64,000 bases of DNA, taken from Clostridium punense (lineage in GTDB: Bacteria; Bacillota; Clostridia; Clostridiales; Clostridiaceae). The number at the start of each line of letters is the position of its first letter. Position 1 is the stretch's first letter. Below, in pieces: positions 26,602 to 35,328 of this stretch. Where the stretch lies: assembly GCF_017874425.1 (NCBI RefSeq), contig NZ_JAGGLL010000014.1, positions 1 through 64,000 of the forward strand, written 5' to 3'. The notes beneath the pieces were generated by a model. It was given only the letters and a program-made list of their open reading frames with translations, was not told the DNA's origin and searched no databases. Made by a program: the position numbers and the translations under genes.

Positions 26602-28830
26602 ATGTTTAAACAATGGGAAAGCTTCAAAGGCGAACTTTGGCAAGAACAAATCGATGTAAGAGAATTTATTCAAAAGAACTACAGCTTATATGAGGGAGAT
26701 GACAGTTTCCTAGTTGGTAAATCTGAAAAAACTTCAAAGGTATGGGAAAAAGCTCATGCATTAATATTAGAAGAAATCAAAAAAGGAATAATAGACGTTG
26801 AAGTTAATGAGGTTTCAGGCATTAACAATTATGCAGCTGGTTACATTGACAAAGATAATGAGGTAATTGTTGGACTTCAAACAGATGCCCCATTAAAAAG
26901 AATTGTTAATCCATTTGGTGGTTACAGAATGGTACAGGGCTCTTTAGAAGCTTACGGCTATAAAATAAATCCAGAAATAGATAAATACTTCAGTAAATAC
27001 AGAAAAACTCACAACCAAGGCGTATTCGATGCTTACACAAGTGATATGAAAGCTGCTAGAAGCGCAGGATTAATCACTGGTCTTCCAGATGCTTATGGTA
27101 GAGGAAGAATTATAGGTGATTATAGAAGACTTGCTCTATACGGAATTGACTACCTAGTAGAAATGAAAAAGCAAGATGCTAAAAACTTAACTGGTCATAC
27201 AACTGATGAAATGATTAGACTAAGAGAAGAATTATCTGAACAAATAAGAGCTTTAGGTGAAATTAAAGCTATGGCTGCATCTTATGGTGTAGATATTTCT
27301 AATCCAGCTTCATGCGCAAGAGAAGCTGTTCAGTTCTTATACTTTGGATACTTAGCTGCAATAAAAGAAAATAACGGAGCAGCAATGTCTCTAGGAAGAG
27401 TTACTACTTTCCTTGATATATATATTGAAAGAGATCTTCAAAATGGTGTGATTACTGAAGTTGAAGCTCAAGAAATGATTGATCAATTCGTAATTAAACT
27501 AAGACTTGCTAGACATTTAAGAACTCCAGAGTACAATGATTTATTCGCTGGAGACCCTAACTGGATAACTGAGTGCTTAGGTGGTGTTAGCATAAATGGT
27601 AAACCACTTGTAACTAAGACTTCTTTCAGATTCTTACACACTCTAGTTAATTTAAACCCAGCACCAGAACCAAACATGACAGTTCTTTGGTCAGAAAAAT
27701 TACCAGAAAACTTCAAAAAATATTGTGCTAAAATGTCGATATTAACAGACTCAATTCAATATGAAAATGATGACGTTATGAGACCTGTTTACGGGGATGA
27801 CTATGGTATAGCTTGTTGCGTATCAGCTATGGAACTTGGAAAGAGAATGCAGTTCTTCGGTGCAAGAGCTAACCTTGCTAAATCATTACTTTATGCTATA
27901 AATGGCGGAGTAGATGAGAAAACTTTCAAAAAAGTTTGTAATGTTGTTTCTCCAATCACTGATGAAGTTCTTGACTATAAAGCAGTTAAAGCTAATTACT
28001 GGAAAGTTCTTGAGTATGTAGCTGAGTTATATGCTAACACAATGAATACAATTCACTACATGCACGATAAGTATGCTTATGAAGCTGGTCAAATGGCTCT
28101 ACACGACACAAAGATTAAGAGATTCATGGCCTTTGGAGCAGCTGGATTATCAGTTGTTGCTGACTCTTTAAGTGCTATTAGATATGCTAAAGTTACTCCA
28201 ATTAGAAATGAGCAAGGAATTGCTATTGATTTCAAAATTGAAGGTGACTTCCCTAAATACGGTAATGATGATGATAGAGTTGACGATATAGCTGTAGAAG
28301 TTGTTAAGAAATTCTCTGACGAGCTTAAAAAACATCCATTATACAGAAATGCAGAGCATTCATTATCAATACTAACAATTACTTCTAACGTTGTATATGG
28401 TAAGAAAACTGGTTCTACTCCAGACGGAAGAAAAGATGGAGAACCATTTGCACCAGGAGCTAACCCAATGCATGGAAGAGATGAAAACGGAGCTTTAGCT
28501 TCATTAAACTCTGTTGCTAAAATTCCATACAGAGAATACTGCCAAGATGGAGTTTCAAATACATTTACTATAGTTCCAGATGCTCTTGGAAAAGATGACG
28601 ACACTAGAATAAACAACCTAGTATCAATTATGGATGGATATTTCGGACAAAGTGCTTTCCATTTAAATGTTAACGTACTAAACAGAGCTATGCTTTTAGA
28701 TGCTGTAGAACATCCAGAAAAATACCCAACATTAACAATAAGAGTTTCTGGTTATGCTGTTAATTTTAACAGATTAACTAAAGCTCAACAAATGGAAGTT
28801 ATAAGCAGAACCTTCCATGAAACTATGTAA
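26602..28830 (+). CDS. pflB: Formate acetyltransferase (pyruvate formate-lyase)
   Basis: A 742-aa cytosolic glycyl radical enzyme that splits pyruvate with CoA into acetyl-CoA and formate. The adjacent catalytic cysteines are in '[15 protein letters not shown]'. The glycine that carries the radical is in 'RVSGYAVNF' near the C-terminus. '[18 protein letters not shown]' is also typical of true PFL rather than diol dehydratases. Codon use is strongly biased, as expected for an abundant protein. TAGGAGG precedes the ATG. Its activase gene follows after a hairpin. Confidence 0.97.
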   Translation: MFKQWESFKGELWQEQIDVREFIQKNYSLYEGDDSFLVGKSEKTSKVWEKAHALILEEIKKGIIDVEVNEVSGINNYAAGYIDKDNEVIVGLQTDAPLKRIVNPFGGYRMVQGSLEAYGYKINPEIDKYFSKYRKTHNQGVFDAYTSDMKAARSAGLITGLPDAYGRGRIIGDYRRLALYGIDYLVEMKKQDAKNLTGHTTDEMIRLREELSEQIRALGEIKAMAASYGVDISNPASCAREAVQFLYFGYLAAIKENNGAAMSLGRVTTFLDIYIERDLQNGVITEVEAQEMIDQFVIKLRLARHLRTPEYNDLFAGDPNWITECLGGVSINGKPLVTKTSFRFLHTLVNLNPAPEPNMTVLWSEKLPENFKKYCAKMSILTDSIQYENDDVMRPVYGDDYGIACCVSAMELGKRMQFFGARANLAKSLLYAINGGVDEKTFKKVCNVVSPITDEVLDYKAVKANYWKVLEYVAELYANTMNTIHYMHDKYAYEAGQMALHDTKIKRFMAFGAAGLSVVADSLSAIRYAKVTPIRNEQGIAIDFKIEGDFPKYGNDDDRVDDIAVEVVKKFSDELKKHPLYRNAEHSLSILTITSNVVYGKKTGSTPDGRKDGEPFAPGANPMHGRDENGALASLNSVAKIPYREYCQDGVSNTFTIVPDALGKDDDTRINNLVSIMDGYFGQSAFHLNVNVLNRAMLLDAVEHPEKYPTLTIRVSGYAVNFNRLTKAQQMEVISRTFHETM

Positions 28831-28890
28831 TTAAAAACAAATCTTTTAAATTATATAATGAAGTTTGGGAATAGATTATCCTAAGAATAT

Positions 28891-28926
28891 TGTAGAAGTA
28901 CCTGTTATAATGCAGGTGCTTCTACT
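28891..28926 (+). terminator. Terminator between pflB and pflA
   Basis: Arms GTAGAAGTACCTG and CAGGTGCTTCTAC with one G-T pair, loop of 8. Only a short T tract follows, so it probably reduces but does not abolish pflA transcription. Confidence 0.7.
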
Positions 28927-29028
28927 GTATTATAAACTTCATTGTATACTAAAGTAAAAAACTATTTTTATTTCAGTATGCAATGAAATACGGAGACCTT
29001 CATTCCTATAATTAAGGAGGAATAAGAT

Positions 29029-29778
29029 ATGATTAAAGGCAGAATACATTCAATAGAAAGCATGGGACTAGTTGATGGGCCTGGAATAAGAACAATAGTG
29101 TTTATTCAAGGTTGTAAGTTAAGATGTGCCTATTGCCATAATCCTGATACTTGGAATTTAAATGGTGGTATGGAAGTTACTCCTGAAGAATTAATGAAAA
29201 AAATTCTTAGATTTAAGCCATATTTTTCTCGTTCTGGTGGTGGTGTTACCTTCTCTGGTGGCGACCCCCTTGTACAACCTGAATTTTTACTAGAAATGCT
29301 AAAGTTATGCAAAGCTAGTGGTATCCATACAGCTATTGATACTGCAGGTTATGGTGATGGTAACTACGATGAAATTTTAAAATATACTGACTTAGTACTT
29401 TTAGATATAAAGCATATTAATAGTGATGGTTATGTGGTTTTAACTGGAAGAGACACTAAAGATGTAAATACTTTTCTCCAAGCTCTGCGTAAATCAAAAA
29501 CTAGAGTTTGGGTTAGACATGTAGTAGTTCCAGGATATACCGATACAACTGAGCATATGGACAAAATTGCTGATATAATTAATAATGAAATTCCTAATGT
29601 AGATAAAATTGAACTACTGCCTTACCATGTACTGGGAGTTAATAAATACGAAACTTTAGGAATTAAGTACAGACTTGATGGTGTTGAACCTATGAATAAA
29701 GAAAGAGCTAAAGAACTTCAGTATTATTTAATATCTAAAGTTAATTCTATATCTAATACTAATTCAAGAATATCTTAA
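29029..29778 (+). CDS. pflA: Pyruvate formate-lyase activating enzyme
   Basis: A 249-aa radical SAM enzyme that abstracts hydrogen from the PFL glycine. The iron-sulfur cysteines are Cys29, Cys33 and Cys36 in 'GCKLRCAYCHNPDTW'. The SAM-binding 'FSGGDPLVQPEF' follows. The length equals that of the family. AAGGAGG precedes the ATG. It lies 198 bases after pflB, the usual order. Confidence 0.96.
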   Translation: MIKGRIHSIESMGLVDGPGIRTIVFIQGCKLRCAYCHNPDTWNLNGGMEVTPEELMKKILRFKPYFSRSGGGVTFSGGDPLVQPEFLLEMLKLCKASGIHTAIDTAGYGDGNYDEILKYTDLVLLDIKHINSDGYVVLTGRDTKDVNTFLQALRKSKTRVWVRHVVVPGYTDTTEHMDKIADIINNEIPNVDKIELLPYHVLGVNKYETLGIKYRLDGVEPMNKERAKELQYYLISKVNSISNTNSRIS

Positions 29779-29805
29779 TATCTATCTTATAATTTATTAA
29801 AACTC

Positions 29806-29854
29806 TGGATAGACCTCAATTATTACTAACAATGAGAGGTCTATCCATTTTTTT
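29806..29854 (+). terminator. Terminator of pflA
   Basis: Arms TGGATAGACCTC and GAGGTCTATCCA, loop of 18, then seven T. Confidence 0.92.
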
Positions 29855-29880
29855 CCACATTGTCCACGGTTTTATCCACA
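29851..29880 (+). other. Three DnaA-box-like 9-mers in a row
   Basis: TTTTCCACA (29851-29859), TTGTCCACG (29860-29868) and TTATCCACA (29872-29880) lie in the same direction. The last matches the DnaA-box consensus exactly, and the first differs by one base. They lie just after the pflA terminator. Confidence 0.5.
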
Positions 29881-30056
29881 ATTTGGTAATATTTTATTTT
29901 ATATTTCATATACTAATCTTTAGTACATTTTTTACTTTTCTAATAACTTTTGTTATTTACTTATAAATTTATTTGTGAGATAATACTATTAATAATTGAT
30001 AATTAAATATTTCGACAATATTTAGCTATTTACACTTTCTAAGGGGGACTTTTAAA

Positions 30057-30506
30057 ATGAGAGATAATGCTATTGCTTTTGAAAAATATATCAATGACCA
30101 TGGAATTCATATGAATAAAGGAGTAAATATCGAAGATTTTACTATATTTACTTTTCCTGAAAAAACAATAATTGATGGAGTAGAAAAATATGTATTAGGT
30201 GGCGGAAATGAAAGAAGAGCTGTTATTGCTCTTAGAGATGACGATACCTTAGCAGACATATTCTGCTTCCATATAGCAAGCGTTCCTAATGATGATAATA
30301 AAAAAACTCTACTATATAAATTATTTAATGAGTTAAATTCAACATACAAATATTTAAGCTTTTATGAAGATGATAATGTTATAAGTTCTAAGATCTGCAT
30401 ACCATTTAATAATAATTTTGATGCAGAACTAATCTTTGAAATGCTTGCTGTTATTTTCCAAGCTGCTGAACAAGAGTATCCAAGAATCATAGCTCGTATA
30501 AGATAA
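30057..30506 (+). CDS. Conserved-looking 149-aa protein, possibly YbjN-like
   Basis: A soluble acidic protein of unknown function. The alternation of an N-terminal helix, a beta sheet ('RRAVIALRDDDTLADIFCFHIASV') and later strands ('SKICIPFNNNFD') ending in a helix 'AELIFEMLAVIFQAAEQEY' resembles the YbjN / type III chaperone-like fold. This is a shape comparison only. It has its own AAGGGGG site, and a perfect terminator follows. Neighbours (pflA, AI-2E permease) do not suggest a role. Confidence 0.6.
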   Translation: MRDNAIAFEKYINDHGIHMNKGVNIEDFTIFTFPEKTIIDGVEKYVLGGGNERRAVIALRDDDTLADIFCFHIASVPNDDNKKTLLYKLFNELNSTYKYLSFYEDDNVISSKICIPFNNNFDAELIFEMLAVIFQAAEQEYPRIIARIR

Positions 30507-30514
30507 AGACTTTT

Positions 30515-30540
30515 AGCTCATATAATTATATGAGCTTTTT
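30515..30540 (+). terminator. Terminator of the 149-aa gene
   Basis: A 22-base perfect palindrome with arms AGCTCATATA and TATATGAGCT around AT, then TTTTT. Nine bases after the stop. Confidence 0.92.
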
Positions 30541-30684
30541 ATTTTACTATAAAATTTGAATAACCATATAAATCTTTCATTTACTTGTATTTATGCTAAA
30601 ATTCTTCCTATTTTCTTTGATTTACCATGGTAATATAGGTTATACTTATATTATGATTAACTTTATTACATAAGGAGGTACTCA

Positions 30685-31776
30685 ATGTTTAAAGACGATA
30701 AATTAATTCCTGGATTAATTACAATAAATTTATTCTTACTTATAATTTTTCTTATAAGCAAGATGCCTTTTGTATTTACTCCCTTTCGGATGGTGTTAAA
30801 CGCCATGTTTATCCCTGTAGTACTCGCAATATTTCTTTACTACATGGTAAGACCAGTTAAGAGACAACTTGAAAGGTTTAAGCTTTCAAGTGTATGGGCT
30901 ACAGCTTTATCTATACTCTTAATAATTGGATTGTTAATTTATATTGTTACCTATGCATCATCAATTATAGCATCACAGGGACAAAGTTTAGTCAACACTC
31001 TTACAAACTCAGTATCAAGTTTAAATACTAAATATGGCTACATATATCCTCAATTAAATGAATATCTTAATATTAATGATGCTATACAAAGAGCTATAAA
31101 TTTTATTTCTAATTCCTTTGCTGATATAGGTAAAAACGTTTTTGCAGTAGCAAGTTCTATTGGCAATTTCTTTGCTCAGGCCGTGTTAATTCCCATAATA
31201 ATGTTTTATATTCTTAAAGATGACAGAAGAATTTATGACACTTTTTCATCTATGTTACCTTTAAGAATAAAATCTTTTACACTTAAAATATTACACGAAA
31301 TTGATACTGTTTTAAGGCAATATATCACATCACAAGTAATGGTTGCATCGGTAATAGGAATTTTAATGTTTATCGGATATGCTATTATTAAAATGCCTAA
31401 TGCCCTTGTATTGGCCTTATTTTCACTAATAACCGCTTTCATCCCTTTTCTCGGGGTAATACTTGGTATACTTCCAGCCTTGCTTATAGCTCTTAGTATG
31501 GGCTTTGGAATGATTGTAAAAATACTTATTTTGACTGTTATTGTTCAACAACTTGAAGGGAATGTTATAACTCCTAATATCACTGGGAATCAACTTCACA
31601 TGCATCCACTTACTACAATTCTAGTTGTTACTGTCAGTGTCTATTTCGGCGGATTCTTTGCTGCATTTTTAGCAGTTCCTATTTATAATATGATAAAAAT
31701 AATTATCAAAAACTTCTATGATTATTATAATAGTAAAAGTAAGTCTACTATTGATATTGATATTGATACTAAATAA
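30685..31776 (+). CDS. AI-2E family transporter
   Basis: A 363-aa polytopic membrane protein of the UPF0118/AI-2E family. It has about seven hydrophobic segments, 'LLYYMVRPVKR'-like sequence early on (seen as 'FLYYMVRPVKRQLERF'), 'LIPIIMFYILKDD' in the centre and 'LEGNVITPNITGNQLHMHP' in the last third, all family hallmarks. Members export varied small molecules or act as sodium/proton antiporters; the substrate here is unknown. AAGGAGG precedes the ATG. It is monocistronic, with a strong terminator. Confidence 0.88.
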   Translation: MFKDDKLIPGLITINLFLLIIFLISKMPFVFTPFRMVLNAMFIPVVLAIFLYYMVRPVKRQLERFKLSSVWATALSILLIIGLLIYIVTYASSIIASQGQSLVNTLTNSVSSLNTKYGYIYPQLNEYLNINDAIQRAINFISNSFADIGKNVFAVASSIGNFFAQAVLIPIIMFYILKDDRRIYDTFSSMLPLRIKSFTLKILHEIDTVLRQYITSQVMVASVIGILMFIGYAIIKMPNALVLALFSLITAFIPFLGVILGILPALLIALSMGFGMIVKILILTVIVQQLEGNVITPNITGNQLHMHPLTTILVVTVSVYFGGFFAAFLAVPIYNMIKIIIKNFYDYYNSKSKSTIDIDIDTK

Positions 31777-31777
31777 A

Positions 31778-31820
31778 AAAAGAATGAACTCATTAAAATA
31801 TAATGAGTTCATTCTTTTTT
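31778..31820 (+). terminator. Terminator of the AI-2E family gene
   Basis: Arms AAAGAATGAACTCATTA and TAATGAGTTCATTCTTT around AAATA, then T run. It may act in both directions. Confidence 0.92.
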
Positions 31821-31866
31821 ATTTGTGATTACATATTTTACTAATCATCATTATGTTTATATTAAA

Positions 31867-31903
31867 CAAAAAAATAACAACCAAATGTAGTCGGTTATCA
31901 TTT
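31867..31903 (-). terminator. Terminator of the tRNA array
   Basis: Minus-strand stem AAATGATAACC against GGTTGTTATTT with two G-U pairs, followed by a T run. It lies about 75 bases past the last tRNA. Confidence 0.75.
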
Positions 31904-31979
31904 CTAATAGTTTATATTAATAAATTAAATCTTCGTACTACTCTTTTAGAATAGTTTTAAATTCAATGTTGTTACTAGT

Positions 31980-32056
31980 TGGTGCACCCAACAGGGATCG
32001 AACCTGTCACCTTTGGATTCGAAGTCCAGCGCTCTATCCAAATGAGCTATGGGTGC
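31980..32056 (-). tRNA. tRNA-Arg (TCG)
   Basis: Full cloverleaf on the minus strand: acceptor GCACCCA/TGGGTGC, anticodon loop CTTCGAA, encoded CCA. Last gene transcribed in the array. Confidence 0.95.
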
Positions 32057-32111
32057 ATAGCCATAAGCATATATCTACCATCAGGTCTCTTAATTTTTAC
32101 AAAAAAATAAA

Positions 32112-32185
32112 TGGAGCGGGTGAAGGGAATCGAACCCTCGTAACTAGCTTGGAAGGCTAGCACTCTACCATTGAGTTACACCCGC
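32112..32185 (-). tRNA. tRNA-Gly (TCC), copy 1
   Basis: Acceptor GCGGGTG with complement, anticodon loop CTTCCAA, encoded CCA. One of four identical copies in the array. Confidence 0.95.
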
Positions 32186-32200
32186 ATGTTATTTACTTAA

Positions 32201-32276
32201 TGGTCGGGGTGACAGGGATTGAACCTGCGACCTCATGGTCCCAAACCACGCGCGCTCCCATCTGCGCTACACCCCG
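32201..32276 (-). tRNA. tRNA-Pro (TGG), copy 1
   Basis: Acceptor CGGGGTG with complement, anticodon loop TTTGGGA, encoded CCA. An identical copy opens the array at 33636-33711. Confidence 0.95.
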
Positions 32277-32285
32277 ATATTTAAT

Positions 32286-32362
<77 letters not shown>

Positions 32363-32370
32363 ATTTTTTA

Positions 32371-32444
32371 TGGAGCGGGTGAAGGGAATCGAACCCTCGT
32401 AACTAGCTTGGAAGGCTAGCACTCTACCATTGAGTTACACCCGC
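32371..32444 (-). tRNA. tRNA-Gly (TCC), copy 2
   Basis: Same sequence as copy 1, anticodon loop CTTCCAA, encoded CCA. Confidence 0.95.
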
Positions 32445-32448
32445 ACAT

Positions 32449-32523
32449 TGGAGCGGAAGACGAGATTCGAACTCGCGACGTTCACCTTGGCAAGGTGACG
32501 CTCTACCACTGAGCCACTCCCGC
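32449..32523 (-). tRNA. tRNA-Gly (GCC), copy 1
   Basis: Acceptor GCGGGAG against CTTCCGC (one G-U), anticodon loop TTGCCAA, encoded CCA. Confidence 0.95.
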
Positions 32524-32542
32524 ATATTTTGTTTTAGTAATA

Positions 32543-32626
32543 TGGTGCAGATGAAGGGAGTCGAACCCCCACGCCGTAGGCGCTAGATCCTAAGTCTAGT
32601 GCGTCTGCCAATTCCGCCACATCTGC
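32543..32626 (-). tRNA. tRNA-Leu (TAG), copy 1
   Basis: 84 bases with a long variable arm as expected for tRNA-Leu. Anticodon loop CTTAGGA, encoded CCA. Confidence 0.95.
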
Positions 32627-32633
32627 ATATTAC

Positions 32634-32709
32634 TGGTGGCTCACCGGGGGATCGAACCCCGGACACCATGATTAAAAGTCATGTGCTCTACCGACTGAGC
32701 TAGTGAACC
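32634..32709 (-). tRNA. tRNA-Lys (TTT), copy 1
   Basis: Acceptor GGTTCAC against GTGAGCC (one G-U), anticodon loop CTTTTAA, encoded CCA. Confidence 0.95.
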
Positions 32710-32713
32710 ATAT

Positions 32714-32788
32714 TGGCTGGGATAGCAGGATTTGAACCTACGAATGCCAGAGTCAAAGTCTGGTGCCTTACCGCTTGGCGATATCCCA
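32714..32788 (-). tRNA. tRNA-Gln (TTG), copy 1
   Basis: Acceptor TGGGATA with complement, anticodon loop CTTTGAC, discriminator G, encoded CCA. Confidence 0.95.
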
Positions 32789-32792
32789 ATTT

Positions 32793-32869
32793 TGGGGTGA
32801 ACGATGGGATTCGAACCCACGACAACCAGAGCCACAATCTGGTGCTCTACCAACTGAACTACGTCCACC
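32793..32869 (-). tRNA. tRNA-His (GTG), copy 1
   Basis: Acceptor GTGGACG against CGTTCAC, anticodon loop TTGTGGC. The discriminator is C, and an encoded G precedes position 1, the tRNA-His identity pair. CCA encoded. Confidence 0.95.
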
Positions 32870-32872
32870 ATT

Positions 32873-32949
<77 letters not shown>

Positions 32950-32958
32950 ATTTTTTTA

Positions 32959-33032
32959 TGGAGCGGGTGAAGGGAATCGAACCCTCGTAACTAGCTTGGA
33001 AGGCTAGCACTCTACCATTGAGTTACACCCGC
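32959..33032 (-). tRNA. tRNA-Gly (TCC), copy 3
   Basis: Identical to the other tRNA-Gly (TCC) copies. Confidence 0.95.
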
Positions 33033-33036
33033 ATAT

Positions 33037-33111
33037 TGGAGCGGAAGACGAGATTCGAACTCGCGACGTTCACCTTGGCAAGGTGACGCTCTACCACTGA
33101 GCCACTCCCGC
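33037..33111 (-). tRNA. tRNA-Gly (GCC), copy 2
   Basis: Identical to copy 1 at 32449-32523. Confidence 0.95.
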
Positions 33112-33130
33112 ATATTTTGTTTTAGTAATA

Positions 33131-33214
33131 TGGTGCAGATGAAGGGAGTCGAACCCCCACGCCGTAGGCGCTAGATCCTAAGTCTAGTGCGTCTGCCAAT
33201 TCCGCCACATCTGC
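33131..33214 (-). tRNA. tRNA-Leu (TAG), copy 2
   Basis: Identical to copy 1 at 32543-32626. Confidence 0.95.
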
Positions 33215-33221
33215 ATATTAC

Positions 33222-33297
33222 TGGTGGCTCACCGGGGGATCGAACCCCGGACACCATGATTAAAAGTCATGTGCTCTACCGACTGAGCTAGTGAACC
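33222..33297 (-). tRNA. tRNA-Lys (TTT), copy 2
   Basis: Identical to copy 1 at 32634-32709. Confidence 0.95.
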
Positions 33298-33301
33298 ATA
33301 T

Positions 33302-33376
33302 TGGCTGGGATAGCAGGATTTGAACCTACGAATGCCAGAGTCAAAGTCTGGTGCCTTACCGCTTGGCGATATCCCA
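33302..33376 (-). tRNA. tRNA-Gln (TTG), copy 2
   Basis: Identical to copy 1 at 32714-32788. Confidence 0.95.
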
Positions 33377-33380
33377 ATTT

Positions 33381-33457
33381 TGGGGTGAACGATGGGATTC
33401 GAACCCACGACAACCAGAGCCACAATCTGGTGCTCTACCAACTGAACTACGTCCACC
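33381..33457 (-). tRNA. tRNA-His (GTG), copy 2
   Basis: Identical to copy 1 at 32793-32869, including the G/C identity pair. Confidence 0.95.
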
Positions 33458-33460
33458 ATT

Positions 33461-33537
<77 letters not shown>

Positions 33538-33546
33538 ATTTTTTTA

Positions 33547-33620
33547 TGGAGCGGGTGAAGGGAATCGAACCCTCGTAACTAGCTTGGAAGGCTAGCACTC
33601 TACCATTGAGTTACACCCGC
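33547..33620 (-). tRNA. tRNA-Gly (TCC), copy 4
   Basis: Identical to the other three copies. The spacer to tRNA-Pro is the same as that at 32186-32200. Confidence 0.95.
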
Positions 33621-33635
33621 ATGTTATTTACTTAA

Positions 33636-33711
33636 TGGTCGGGGTGACAGGGATTGAACCTGCGACCTCATGGTCCCAAACCACGCGCGCTCCCATCTGC
33701 GCTACACCCCG
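33636..33711 (-). tRNA. tRNA-Pro (TGG), copy 2
   Basis: Identical to copy 1. First tRNA transcribed from the array promoter. Confidence 0.95.
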
Positions 33712-33772
33712 ATAATGTTATTACTTGTTGTCGTTGTCTTTGTTTTAATTAGTAACCCCAGCGACAATAGTT

Positions 33773-33801
33773 ATTCTACAACAATATATTTCATTAGTCA
33801 A
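33773..33801 (-). promoter_or_regulatory. Promoter of the tRNA array
   Basis: On the minus strand TTGACT, 17-base spacer, TAGAAT; on the plus strand 33796-33801 and 33773-33778. The first tRNA begins about 60 bases downstream. No other promoter-like pair is obvious inside the array. Confidence 0.8.
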
Positions 33802-34063
33802 CACTTTTTCACAACTTTTTTTGCACTTTTTTTATCTTTTTGTAGATGCATAGTCCAAACCCTTGATTTTCCTACGTTTCCACTGTAAACATTTTTATGT
33901 ATTTTTTTCATTTTATTTTGTTTTAATGAAAAATATTAATACCACTTTATAAATTCCATGAACTTTTATTTCAATATTTATAGATTTTTTTATTTTTTTA
34001 TGTAGAATTAATTTTTTATTTTTTAGCTCTAATTTCGATTTTAAAAGTGTTTAAATTTCTTTT
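33802..34063. other. Intergenic region between the tRNA promoter and the phosphoesterase gene
   Basis: About 260 bases, very T-rich on the plus strand, with no gene seen. The A/T tracts next to the tRNA promoter may act as an UP element. Confidence 0.35.
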
Positions 34064-34064
34064 T

Positions 34065-34103
34065 TAAAAACCATAAAAACTCAACGAGCTTTTATGGTTT
34101 TTA
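34065..34103 (-). terminator. Terminator of rdgB-yfcE
   Basis: Arms AAAAACCATAAAA and TTTTATGGTTTTT with an inner CTC/GAG pair. A T-rich stretch follows on the minus strand. Confidence 0.85.
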
Positions 34104-34122
34104 ATATCTATTTATAACTTTG

Positions 34123-34596
34123 TTATATTTCCACTAATTCAGGCTTTATAACACCTTCATTGATTTCTATTATAGCTATTGTGGCTTTGCTTGAACCTCT
34201 GGGTTCAGCCACACTACCAGGATTTACGTAGTAAATCCCCTCTTCTTTCTCAATTTTCCCTATGTGAGTATGCCCATATAACACCAGTGAGCTATTTGTT
34301 TCCATAGCCTTGTATCGGAGCTTAAATAAGTTGAATTTTACATCATACCTATCACCATGAGTCAGAAATATATTTACTCCTTCAACTCTTTCCACAACTT
34401 CTTTTATCCCCTCACTATGTAAATCACAATTCCCCCTTATTGCTATCATGGGTAGACCTAATCTATCCTTTATCAGTTTTAAATCTCTAATATAATCACC
34501 TAAATGATAAATAATGTTACATTCCTCTAAAGCTTTAATAGCTCTTTCTATAGAAGTAACATTACCATGTGAATCACTTAAAACACCTATTTTCAC
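34123..34596 (-). CDS. YfcE/MJ0936 family metallophosphoesterase
   Basis: A 157-aa calcineurin-like phosphoesterase. Metal-site motifs in order are 'SDSHGN' (7-12), 'YHLGDYIRD' (about 30-38), 'IRGNCD' (about 53-58), 'LTHGDRYD' and 'YGHTHIG'. Related enzymes cleave phosphodiesters with manganese; the physiological substrate is unknown. The start is a GTG 15 bases after rdgB, so the two share a transcript. Confidence 0.9.
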   Translation of the reverse strand: MKIGVLSDSHGNVTSIERAIKALEECNIIYHLGDYIRDLKLIKDRLGLPMIAIRGNCDLHSEGIKEVVERVEGVNIFLTHGDRYDVKFNLFKLRYKAMETNSSLVLYGHTHIGKIEKEEGIYYVNPGSVAEPRGSSKATIAIIEINEGVIKPELVEI

Positions 34597-34611
34597 TTTG
34601 CTTCACCATCT

Positions 34612-35211
34612 TTATTTTAGATAATTGCTTAATTCTTTTTTTATCATATCCAAGGCACGTCCTCTATGGCTCATAGAATTTTTAATTTCTGAAGAAACAT
34701 CTGCAAAAGTCTCTTTTAATTCTGGCACATAAAATAAAGGATCATACCCAAAAGCTTGCTTTTCCCTATACTCCTCTAATATAAAACCATTAACTTCTCC
34801 TTGGACCTTTATAACATTATTTTTATCTACTATTAATACCATTGCACAAATGAATTTGGCAGCCCTTTCATCAAAAGGTACTCCTTGCAGCTCTCTAATA
34901 AGCTTCTTATTATTTTCAATATCGTTACCATGTTCTCCACTGTATCTAGCTGAGTAAATCCCTGGTTCACCATTTAGTGCTTCTACTGATAAACCTGAAT
35001 CATCAGCTAAAACCATTTGACCTTCTGATATTGAAAATATTTCTTTTGCCTTTATTTCAGCATTTTCCATAAAAGATTTTCCTGTTTCATCTACATCTAT
35101 GTTTATTCCAGCTTCTTTTAATCCAATAACCTCTAAAGGAAATTCCTTTAGCATCTCCTTAATTTCTCCTATTTTGTGATTATTGTTGCTGGCTACAATT
35201 AATTTTTTCAT
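34612..35211 (-). CDS. rdgB: XTP/dITP diphosphatase (non-canonical purine NTP pyrophosphatase)
   Basis: A 199-aa house-cleaning enzyme that hydrolyses ITP, dITP and XTP to monophosphates. The N-terminal 'ASNNNHKIGEIKEML' motif, 'LADDSGLSVEAL' and 'GIYSARYSG' in the middle, and 'FGYDPLFYVPE' and 'MSHRGRALD' towards the C-terminus are all diagnostic. GGAGGAAG precedes the ATG. Confidence 0.95.
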   Translation of the reverse strand: MKKLIVASNNNHKIGEIKEMLKEFPLEVIGLKEAGINIDVDETGKSFMENAEIKAKEIFSISEGQMVLADDSGLSVEALNGEPGIYSARYSGEHGNDIENNKKLIRELQGVPFDERAAKFICAMVLIVDKNNVIKVQGEVNGFILEEYREKQAFGYDPLFYVPELKETFADVSSEIKNSMSHRGRALDMIKKELSNYLK

Positions 35212-35328
35212 AAACTTCCTCCTAGTACACTTTGTAAATTTCTATTAAGCTCAAATATATTTTTGAGTAGTTAATAATATGTTCTATATTCTTAGGTAAT
35301 GGCATATTTCCTCCTATGATGTTGAAAC

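Noticed and set aside
33670-33888. 72-codon plus-strand frame over tRNA-Pro and its promoter
   Set aside because: It overlaps a tRNA and the array promoter and has no binding site.
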